64,000 bases of DNA from Mesobacillus subterraneus. GTDB lineage: Bacteria > Bacillota > Bacilli > Bacillales > Cytobacillaceae. Shown piece by piece: positions 53,646-61,014 of this stretch (positions within the stretch are counted from its first letter, which is position 1; the number at the start of each line of letters is the position of its first letter). A program made the translations under genes and the position numbers. The notes under the pieces are model-generated. The model saw only the letters and a list, made by a program, of their open reading frames with translations. It was not told where the DNA came from and ran no database searches. Location of the stretch: positions 1-64,000 of the forward strand of contig NZ_JXIQ01000002.1 in the NCBI RefSeq assembly GCF_000934845.1. Direction: 5' to 3'.

Positions 53646-54821
53646 ATGACGGAAAAGGAAATTGATCTATTGAAAAATAGCGATAGTCTAATGGATGATT
53701 TGCTCGACAACCCTTTTGGCGAGCAAGGTGAATTGGTTTTAAAGACCGTGGAGAAAAAGCAGGAAAATAAACCGGTAAAATTGATAGATGTTATTCCAGA
53801 GGAAAATAGGGCAAAGGCTTATCAGTTGGCAGAACAAATCGACCCAAAAAATCATCAGGCGATGATTACCTACGGAACACAGGCACAGGAAAAACTGTTG
53901 TCTTTTTCTCATACCATGCTAGAACATGTTCAAAAAAAAGATGTAGGAGAAATTGGAGACATTATCAGCGATTTGATGAAGCAGTTGAACCATATCAGCC
54001 CGGATGAATTGAGTGCGGAGAAACCGTCCTTCTTTTCAAAAATGTTTGGGAGGGTGTCTGGCTCCCTTCAAGAAATGCTTTCCAAGTATCAGAAGACCGG
54101 AGCCCAGATTGATCGGATCAGCGTAAAACTGGACCGCAGCAAGAATGTATTGCTTTCTGATATCGGCATGCTAGAAAAATTGTATGAAAGAAACAAGGAA
54201 TATTTCCAGGCATTGAATATTTATATCGCAGCCGGTGAAATAAAACTTGAAGAACTTCATGAAAAAACGATTCCAGCTTTGAAAAAGGCGGCAGCGGAGA
54301 CGAACGATCAAATGAAGTACCAGGAAGTGAACGACATGATTCAGTTTGCAGACCGTCTTGATAAAAGATTGCATGACTTAAAATTGAGCAGAGAAATCAC
54401 AATTCAGAGTGCTCCGCAAATCCGACTGATCCAAAATACAAATCAAGCACTCGTTGAAAAAATCCAGTCATCGATCGTTACGGCAATACCGCTTTGGAAA
54501 AACCAGGTAGCAATCGCTTTGACACTTATTCGTCAGCGACATGCCGTGGAAGCACAAAAGAAGGTGTCCAAAACTACCAACGAGTTACTACTTAAAAACG
54601 CTGAGATGTTAAAAACGAATACGATCGAGACCGCCAAGGAAAATGAACGCGGACTGGTCGATGTTGAAACATTGAAAAAGACTCAGGAAAACTTGATTTC
54701 CACCCTTGAAGAGACTTTAAGAATCCAGGAAGAAGGCCGGACAAAGCGTCGTCTCGCAGAGCAGGACCTTGCAGTGATGGAAAATGAATTAAGAGAAAAG
54801 CTGTTGGAGTTAAAGGACTAA
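53646..54821 (+). CDS. TelA-family protein (toxic anion resistance-like)
   Basis: A 391-residue cytoplasmic, mostly helical protein without membrane segments, fitting the TelA family (YaaN/YceH in B. subtilis), linked to tellurite and cell-envelope stress resistance; mechanism unsettled. Recognisable parts are [21 protein letters not shown], the long central coiled region and [26 protein letters not shown]. The family partner xpaC is not adjacent but at 5150-5800. I chose ATG at 53646, 8 bases after GGAGG, rather than the TTG at 53631 that overlaps this site. Confidence 0.85.
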   Translation: MTEKEIDLLKNSDSLMDDLLDNPFGEQGELVLKTVEKKQENKPVKLIDVIPEENRAKAYQLAEQIDPKNHQAMITYGTQAQEKLLSFSHTMLEHVQKKDVGEIGDIISDLMKQLNHISPDELSAEKPSFFSKMFGRVSGSLQEMLSKYQKTGAQIDRISVKLDRSKNVLLSDIGMLEKLYERNKEYFQALNIYIAAGEIKLEELHEKTIPALKKAAAETNDQMKYQEVNDMIQFADRLDKRLHDLKLSREITIQSAPQIRLIQNTNQALVEKIQSSIVTAIPLWKNQVAIALTLIRQRHAVEAQKKVSKTTNELLLKNAEMLKTNTIETAKENERGLVDVETLKKTQENLISTLEETLRIQEEGRTKRRLAEQDLAVMENELREKLLELKD

Positions 54822-54835
54822 TTAGGCAAGTTGTC

Positions 54836-54861
54836 GCACCGGGGGGTCTGACCCCCGGTGC
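54836..54861. repeat. REP family A palindrome
   Basis: GCACCGGGGGGTC and GACCCCCGGTGC pair around a T with one bulged G, just after telA; followed by the recurrent TTTAACGCGTTA. Confidence 0.88.
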
Positions 54862-55152
54862 TTTAACGCGTTATTGTACGTGATGTACCTCGCTTGTTCT
54901 ATTTGTTCCCCTTTGATCAACTTTAATCAAAAATCCGCGTTGCTTTTCTACACAACAAATTGCTTTCAAAACCACAGCCGATTTGTTAAAAATTTAGGAT
55001 ATTTCATTTCTGATAAACTAGTGATAATCAGGCTTAATATGTAAAATTACCTAGAAATATCCTTTATTCACCATTCGACAAGATTTGTGGTTTATGGTAA
55101 AAGTAAGATGGTAGAAACAGATAATGGAAGTTTGTAAATAGGGGGAAAAGAA
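54862..55152. other. upstream region of the phosphodiester glycosidase gene
   Basis: No ORF. A reverse Spo0A-box-like TTCGACAAG lies at 55074, and TGGTAAAAGTAA at 55095 resembles the extended -10 element seen before other SLH genes. Confidence 0.35.
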
Positions 55153-57150
55153 TTGAAACTAGCTAAGAAGATTGTTGTCGGCATCATTACGAGTTTTCTT
55201 GTATATCAGTCTGTTGGCGTGCAAACGGGTTCAGCGGCTACATATGAAGAATACCCAGTTTCTTCGGGTGTAAAATACAAGGAAAATAGGGAAGTTATCA
55301 ATGGATACGACCAATCTATTAAAGTCCTGGAGGTGAATCTTCAGGATCAATATACGAAGTTGGATCTTTCGGTGCTCAAAATCGGAACTCTATCAGGTAC
55401 AACAGCTCAAGCGAAATATGTCCACACAGATGAAAACAGAGTGGTAGGGGCTGTGAATGGCTCGTTTTTTGATACAAAAACCAGGCTCCCGATGTATTTG
55501 ATCGCACAAAATGATACTCTCATAAACTCTGGAATTATCGCTTCCACACGCGATCAATATGTGAATGAGCCAATCGCATTTGGCATTAATGCTTCTAAAA
55601 AAGCTCAGATTGATTACTATGATTTAGATCTTACAGCCACTCATAATGGAACAAACGTGGAGATTACTAGCATAAATAAGGTCAGGACTGAAAATAATTT
55701 AATTTTATACACTCCTGAATATATGGACGGATATACGAACTCCAATCAATATGGCATGGAAGTTATTTTTACAGGTGCTACGAAGAATAAAGACTTAAAA
55801 TTCGGTGATAAAATTACTGGAACAGTTAGTGAAATTCGACCGTACAACACTGTTACAAATACAAAGATCCCTGCAGACGGTTTTGTATTATCTGCCCATG
55901 GAACGGAGAATCTTCAGTTTGTAAATGAAATGAAAGTTGGCGATCAAGTAGAGGTTTCCATTAATATCGATGATAAATGGAAAGGTGCACAATACATCCT
56001 TGCTAGTGGTCCTAGACTTGTAGATAACGGGAATGTTTCCTTGAGCATTGATCCAAATAGTCAGCGGGCGCTGGAGCGTGCCCCAAGAACAGCCATTGCT
56101 GTTGACCAAACCTTAACGAAGGTTTTCATGGTAACTGTAGATGGCAGGGCAGAAGGCTATAGCAAGGGCATGAATTTGACGGAATTTGCTCAATACCTTG
56201 TAAAACTAGGAGCCTATAAAGCTATAAATCTTGATGGCGGCGGATCGACAACCATGATGGCTCGAAGGTATGGCAATGACATGGCTTCGCTAATTAATAA
56301 GCCATCTGATGGTTGGGAAAGAGCGGTCCATACTTCATTACAAGCTGTTAGTACCGCTCCTACAGGAACAGCAAGCATGTTTGATGTAGGTCTTTCCAGC
56401 TCTACCGTCACAGTCGGAGATTCCATTACAGTATCACTAAAGTATGTACTAGATCAATTTTATAATCCAATTGCAAATGATCCTTCAAAATTAAAGCTAT
56501 CCAGCCTTTTAGGAACTTTTGACGGCGCAACTTTAAAAACAACAACACCAGGTGAGGGAGTGATTGTTGCTACTTATGGCAACCTCACTAAGGAAATTCC
56601 TATAAAAGTAACTAACGAAAAATCGCCGTTCTCTGATGTTCAAAGTACAAATAAGTATTACCCGCAGATTAAGTATCTATATGACCATGAGATTATTGCA
56701 GGGTACCCAGATGGAACATACAGGCCTGCATCAACATTGAAGCGTCTGGACGCGGCATTGCTGCTAGTCCGAGCATTAAAGCTGGATACTACAAATGTGC
56801 AGGATATAGACTTTTTGGATGTCCCGAAGGAATATCGTTTTTATAAAGAAATCGCTGCGATCGCAAATGCAGGGATTATAAATGGGAAGGAAAGCGGAAC
56901 GGTGTTTGACCCTAATTCTCCTTTGACAAGAGCTGAGATGGCTGCGATCCTCCAAAGGGCATTTATGTTGCAAGCATCGGGTGAAATGCCTTTCACGGAT
57001 GTACCAAAAGAAAGCTTTGCATACAACGACATCTTAAGCTTATACGCAAACGGGATCACAAAAGGTTATGGAATCGAGTACAGACCAAACGGAACCGTAG
57101 ACCGCGTTCAATACGCATTGTTCCTCCATCGAGCAGTAACGATGCAATAA
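55153..57150 (+). CDS. SLH-anchored phosphodiester glycosidase (NAGPA-like)
   Basis: A secreted 665-residue protein. Signal peptide (about 1-30), a NAGPA/phosphodiester glycosidase domain (about 45-400) with VVGAVNGSFFD, ARTAIAVD-like PRTAIAVDQT and INLDGGGSTTMM (~362), an Ig-like linker (about 410-490) and three SLH repeats (about 490-665; KRLD, TRAE, DRVQ). The family splits sugar-1-phosphodiester bonds, so a cell-wall glycopolymer is a possible substrate (inference). TTG start after AGGGGGAAAAGAA. Confidence 0.88.
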   Translation: MKLAKKIVVGIITSFLVYQSVGVQTGSAATYEEYPVSSGVKYKENREVINGYDQSIKVLEVNLQDQYTKLDLSVLKIGTLSGTTAQAKYVHTDENRVVGAVNGSFFDTKTRLPMYLIAQNDTLINSGIIASTRDQYVNEPIAFGINASKKAQIDYYDLDLTATHNGTNVEITSINKVRTENNLILYTPEYMDGYTNSNQYGMEVIFTGATKNKDLKFGDKITGTVSEIRPYNTVTNTKIPADGFVLSAHGTENLQFVNEMKVGDQVEVSINIDDKWKGAQYILASGPRLVDNGNVSLSIDPNSQRALERAPRTAIAVDQTLTKVFMVTVDGRAEGYSKGMNLTEFAQYLVKLGAYKAINLDGGGSTTMMARRYGNDMASLINKPSDGWERAVHTSLQAVSTAPTGTASMFDVGLSSSTVTVGDSITVSLKYVLDQFYNPIANDPSKLKLSSLLGTFDGATLKTTTPGEGVIVATYGNLTKEIPIKVTNEKSPFSDVQSTNKYYPQIKYLYDHEIIAGYPDGTYRPASTLKRLDAALLLVRALKLDTTNVQDIDFLDVPKEYRFYKEIAAIANAGIINGKESGTVFDPNSPLTRAEMAAILQRAFMLQASGEMPFTDVPKESFAYNDILSLYANGITKGYGIEYRPNGTVDRVQYALFLHRAVTMQ

Positions 57151-57164
57151 GATTAGGAAATAAT

Positions 57165-57221
57165 ACATCACCCCTTTAAAGCGTCGGGGGTCTGACCCCC
57201 AACGCTTTAAAGGGGTGATGT
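57165..57221. repeat. REP family A palindrome, ~28-bp arms
   Basis: Arms 57165-57192 and 57194-57221 are complementary with one mismatch around a T; core GGGGGTCTGACCCCC. It lies 14 bp after the glycosidase stop and may act as its terminator. Confidence 0.93.
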
Positions 57222-57304
57222 TCTTTGTTTCGGTTTGATATGACATTGTTTGTTTATTTATGTATAATTGTGCAGTGAATATTTTTATTGAGGGTGCATG
57301 TGTT

Positions 57305-58747
57305 GTGTTATTTAATTCGTATGAATTTATTTTCTTTTTTCTTCCTGCTGTTTTTGTAATTTATTTTGTTCTTCAGTATGCGGGTCTGTCGCGGTTGGCG
57401 AAGATTTCGCTTGTTTTGGCGTCGTTGGTTTTTTACAGCTGGTGGAATATAAGTTACCTGCCTTTAATCATGATTTCTGTCGTGATAAACTACGCGGTTG
57501 GTACATACCTCGGCAAAACCAACAAACTGGGAACACGTAAATCTGTCCTGACGATTGGAATAATCTTTAATGTCGTGCTATTGGGTTATTATAAATACAC
57601 GGATTTCTTTATTGAAACGGTGAATTCTTTGCTAAAAGAAAGCTTTCCCTTGCTTCACCTTGCGCTGCCGCTTGCGATCAGCTTTTTCACCTTCCAGCAA
57701 ATCGCTTATCTCGTGGACAGCTATCGTTATGAAACAAAGGGATACCGGCTTGATGAGTATATGCTATTCGTTGTGTTTTTCCCACAGCTCATTGCCGGTC
57801 CAATTGTCCATCATAAAGAAGTGATGTCCCAATTCCATAACGAAAATTCACGATTGAATGCGAAAAACATTTCCCTTGGTCTTTATATCTTTGGAATTGG
57901 CCTTTTCAAAAAAGTGATGATCGCTGATACCTTTGCGATTTGGGCTAACGATGGCTACAAAAACGCCTTTGACCTGAACATTGTCGAAGCCTGGATCGCC
58001 TCCCTGTCTTATACATTCCAGCTATACTTCGACTTCAGCGGTTACGCGGACATGGCGATGGGTTCCGCGCTCTTGTTCAACATCATGCTGCCAATTAACT
58101 TTAACTCGCCATACAAGGCAGTGAATATCCAGGATTTCTGGCGCCGCTGGCATATAACACTAAGCCGTTTCCTGACTGCTTATATCTACATACCGCTTGG
58201 CGGCAGCAGGATTAGTCCATCGAGGACGTACATCAATATCATGATCATCTTTATGGTTAGCGGCTTCTGGCACGGAGCTGGCTGGACGTTCGTATTCTGG
58301 GGCTTCCTGCACGGAGTTGCTTCCGTCCTTTACAGGTGGTGGAACCGTCGTGGTTATTCGATGCCAAAACTGCTCGCGTGGTTCATCACCTTCCAATTTG
58401 TCAATGCAACATGGGTGTTCTTCCGGGCAGAGAACTTTGCACAGGCGATTGCGATTTTAAAAGCGATGTTCGGTATGGGGAAAATCGAGCTTCCAACAAG
58501 GCTGGCGAATGTTCTGGAACCAATCATTAATATTAGGCTTTTGCCAGACAATCCGATGCTATATTCTACTTCAAGCGTACTTTTAATCGTTATCAGTTTG
58601 CTTGTCGTGATCTTTAGAAAAAATTCATTTGAAATGCTGGAGAGATTCAAGCCTACGAATTGGAACATTGTATTTATCGTGTTTATTTCCATCGTATCGA
58701 TTTTACAGCTAGGAAAAATTTCCGAGTTCCTATACTTCAATTTTTAA
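57305..58747 (+). CDS. MBOAT-family O-acetyltransferase, PatA/DltB-like
   Basis: A 480-residue multi-pass membrane protein (about 11 segments) of the MBOAT family, passing acetyl groups across the membrane. It begins LFNSYEFIFFFLP and has FFPQLIAGPIVHH, FFDFSGYADMAMG-like FDFSGYADMA, DFWRRWHITLSRFL and the invariant His region VSGFWHGAGWTF. The start is probably GTG at 57305, after GAGGGTG; a longer frame from 57260 has no ribosome site. The next gene is PatB-like. In Bacillus anthracis PatA/PatB acetylate the SCWP and affect S-layer assembly, and the context fits that here. Peptidoglycan acetylation is an alternative. Confidence 0.88.
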   Translation: MLFNSYEFIFFFLPAVFVIYFVLQYAGLSRLAKISLVLASLVFYSWWNISYLPLIMISVVINYAVGTYLGKTNKLGTRKSVLTIGIIFNVVLLGYYKYTDFFIETVNSLLKESFPLLHLALPLAISFFTFQQIAYLVDSYRYETKGYRLDEYMLFVVFFPQLIAGPIVHHKEVMSQFHNENSRLNAKNISLGLYIFGIGLFKKVMIADTFAIWANDGYKNAFDLNIVEAWIASLSYTFQLYFDFSGYADMAMGSALLFNIMLPINFNSPYKAVNIQDFWRRWHITLSRFLTAYIYIPLGGSRISPSRTYINIMIIFMVSGFWHGAGWTFVFWGFLHGVASVLYRWWNRRGYSMPKLLAWFITFQFVNATWVFFRAENFAQAIAILKAMFGMGKIELPTRLANVLEPIINIRLLPDNPMLYSTSSVLLIVISLLVVIFRKNSFEMLERFKPTNWNIVFIVFISIVSILQLGKISEFLYFNF

Positions 58748-58770
58748 AAGAACAGAAGGTGAGCTTGTAA

Positions 58771-59850
58771 ATGGAGCATAATTATAAGAAGTTTGTTATT
58801 AAATTCATTGCCGTCTTCTGTGCAGTGCTCTTGCTCATTGCCGGAATCGTGTATATCGCAGACCCGTATGTTTACTATCATAAAAATGGAATTTATAAGC
58901 GAACTTTCACCAAAAATTTCAATATGCGCTACCAGATTCCAGGGATGATCAGGAATTTGGAATACGAAACGCTATTTGTCGGGACGTCAATGGGCCATAA
59001 TTTTAAAGAAGAGAAGATTAACGAACTTTTTCAAACGAGTTCATTTAATGCAACCATCTCCGGTTCTTCTGCAAGAGAGCAGCGGAAAGCAGTGGAGCTG
59101 GCGATGAAATCCAAAAATGTGAAGCATGTGTTCTGGGAAATCAACTATGATTCTCTGGCAGGGGAAGCAGACCGTGTGGACGCCACCTTCCCGAAATTTC
59201 TATACGATCGGAACATCATCAATGATATTCCATACCTATTAAGCTATGAGGCGTTTAAAAAGATAGGCTATCAATGGGAAAACCAGCAGCAGGTAAAATC
59301 CGATGTGAATCCCTACAGTTTTTATAAATTTGGCGACAATAAAAAGCCTCTGACGGTGGAAGCGATGAAAGAGGAATTGGCAGGACAAAGTGCTCCGCCA
59401 GCTACAGCTCATACATTAGATTCTTACATGGAAAGCTTTCGGGCAAACATGCTTCCGATGATCAAGAAATATCCCGATACTAAATTCACCTTCCTCTACA
59501 CGCCATATCCGATCACAAGGCATATGATCATTCAGGAGAAGGAGCCAGGCATCAACGAAGCTCGATTAGAAACGAAGCTTAAAATCTATCATGAACTGCA
59601 GAAGTATAAGAACGCCGTAGTCTATGACTTTCAGGATGAGGAAGATATTACTTTCAATGTAGGGAACTATATCGACCGTTCCCATTATTTTCCTTATATA
59701 AATGATCTCCTGTTGGAAAAAATGGCTGCCACCAAGCCGATTCAATCTACAGAGGAATATGAAAAGAAGGTGGAAAATCTGTCTTCACAGCTTGAAAATT
59801 TCTCCTATGATCAATTAAAAGAAAAGCAACTTCATGTAAGCAATAAATAG
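58771..59850 (+). CDS. PatB/DltD-like SGNH O-acetyltransferase partner
   Basis: A 359-residue protein with one N-terminal signal-anchor (about 8-30) and an extracytoplasmic SGNH/DltD-like domain. LFVGTSMGHNF provides the nucleophile Ser (GTSMG); the Asp/His pair is probably in the late segment NYIDRSHYF. It would transfer acetyl delivered by the MBOAT protein onto SCWP or peptidoglycan. It follows the MBOAT gene by 23 bp with ribosome site AGAAGGTGAG, so the two are one operon. A promoter-like element for a small RNA starts 80 bp after its stop. Confidence 0.82.
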   Translation: MEHNYKKFVIKFIAVFCAVLLLIAGIVYIADPYVYYHKNGIYKRTFTKNFNMRYQIPGMIRNLEYETLFVGTSMGHNFKEEKINELFQTSSFNATISGSSAREQRKAVELAMKSKNVKHVFWEINYDSLAGEADRVDATFPKFLYDRNIINDIPYLLSYEAFKKIGYQWENQQQVKSDVNPYSFYKFGDNKKPLTVEAMKEELAGQSAPPATAHTLDSYMESFRANMLPMIKKYPDTKFTFLYTPYPITRHMIIQEKEPGINEARLETKLKIYHELQKYKNAVVYDFQDEEDITFNVGNYIDRSHYFPYINDLLLEKMAATKPIQSTEEYEKKVENLSSQLENFSYDQLKEKQLHVSNK

Positions 59851-59931
59851 GATTTATATCCCTTTCCACTTCAATCTTTTCGTAACAATAAAAAACTTTG
59901 CTTAATTATGACAATGTTTCTTATTTTATCC

Positions 59932-59959
59932 TTGTATAAAGATGCCAACGTGGTAAAAT
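59932..59959 (+). promoter_or_regulatory. promoter of the candidate small RNA
   Basis: TTGTAT (59932-59937), 16 bp, TAAAAT (59954-59959), with TGG before the -10 box. No ORF follows before the terminator at 60021-60064. Confidence 0.6.
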
Positions 59960-59964
59960 AGGGG

Positions 59965-60064
59965 TGTAGCACAATTCCTGTTTTGTATTTTAAATATGTG
60001 CGAAGGTTGGGTCCTTGCCGATGAAGAGTATCTGTTCTAGCAACAGGTACTCTTCATTTTTTTT
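59965..60064 (+). ncRNA. candidate ~100-nt small RNA
   Basis: A promoter (59932-59959) and a strong terminator (stem 60021-60036 with 60042-60057, then seven or more T) bound a region with no ORF. Two further helices are possible: GCACA/TGTGC (59969-60001) and AAGG/CCTT (60004-60016). It ends next to the terminator of slaP on the other strand. I do not recognise a known RNA family. Confidence 0.5.
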
Positions 60065-60066
60065 GA

Positions 60067-60101
60067 AAAAAACCGGGTTCTCAATTTGAGACCCGGTTTT
60101 T
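60067..60101 (-). terminator. terminator of the secA2-slaP operon
   Basis: AAAAACCGGGT and ACCCGGTTTTT, extended by CTC/GAG, form a strong stem. It ends the minus-strand slaP and can also back up the small RNA terminator. Confidence 0.9.
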
Positions 60102-60108
60102 CAAATTA

Positions 60109-61008
60109 CTAATTATTCTCTGCGATCGATACCTTCCATTTAGAAAGATCCGGTTTTTCGATTAACACCAATTCTTTTGGAAAAATAAAAGTCCATGGTT
60201 TGCTTGTATTGGCTTTTATTTCAAAATTATCGAGGGTGAACCCGCCTTTTGCAACCACAGCCCCTGATGCGTCTTCAACCAGCAGAGGCAGCTGATGGAT
60301 CTGGATGTTCTTCGTATTTCCATTTCGAATTAATACTGTGACATGTAAGTCTCCGTTTTCAGTTTCCTTAGCCTGTAGGCCAAGAAAATTTACTTCCCCT
60401 TGCTTTAAGGCAGGCAGACCTTCCACCATTTTTCTTAGCTTGTCTTTTTCTTCTTGAGGAAGCGCATTTTCCCAAGTTTCATGGAAATCAATCCGATGTG
60501 TTTCGGTTTTTCTTAGTTCGAAGGCAAGCTTCCAGCCGTGCGATGGAATACTCTCAGACAATACATCGCTTTTTTCAAAAACAAAGTGCCAAGGAACACT
60601 TGATTTTGCTGGTATTTCACCGATATCAGCAAGGTTGAATACCTTTCTTGCCAATTGTTCTCCGTTTGGCCCAATCAACAAAAGCGAGGTTTCCGAAAGA
60701 TGGATCCCTTTTGCGAGACTGTTGCGGACAAAGGCAGAAACAATCAGTTTGTTATCCTCAGTCCGAAGTTCGATGCCTGCAAGGGAGATCTGGTTTGGCT
60801 TCAACGGGGGAAGCTCATTGTTTAAGAAACGCAGTACATACTCCGACTCCTGCGGAATAGTAAGAGATGGAGGAAGGACGAGTACTGTATGAACCTCTTG
60901 TTCTTCAACAGTCCCTTCCTCGTCAATCAATTCTTGCGATGAAATTACCGAATCATCCCCTTGTTTTTCTATGTTATTTTTTTTATTTCTTTTAAAAAAT
61001 GAAAACAT
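60109..61008 (-). CDS. slaP: accessory Sec system S-layer assembly protein SlaP
   Basis: A 299-residue protein without signal peptide. The N-terminus is basic (FKRNKKNN). Two copies of the SLAP domain follow (about 40-175 and 180-295), each opening with a Pro-Leu-rich helix and the pattern GEVNFLGLQA / NQISLAGIEL, then a beta domain ending PWHFVFEK / PWTFIFPKE. In B. anthracis SlaP with SecA2 promotes secretion of the SLH proteins Sap and EA1. It lies 6 bp after secA2 in one operon, next to the S-layer genes. Confidence 0.9.
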   Translation of the reverse strand: MFSFFKRNKKNNIEKQGDDSVISSQELIDEEGTVEEQEVHTVLVLPPSLTIPQESEYVLRFLNNELPPLKPNQISLAGIELRTEDNKLIVSAFVRNSLAKGIHLSETSLLLIGPNGEQLARKVFNLADIGEIPAKSSVPWHFVFEKSDVLSESIPSHGWKLAFELRKTETHRIDFHETWENALPQEEKDKLRKMVEGLPALKQGEVNFLGLQAKETENGDLHVTVLIRNGNTKNIQIHQLPLLVEDASGAVVAKGGFTLDNFEIKANTSKPWTFIFPKELVLIEKPDLSKWKVSIAENN

Positions 61009-61014
61009 AGGCCC

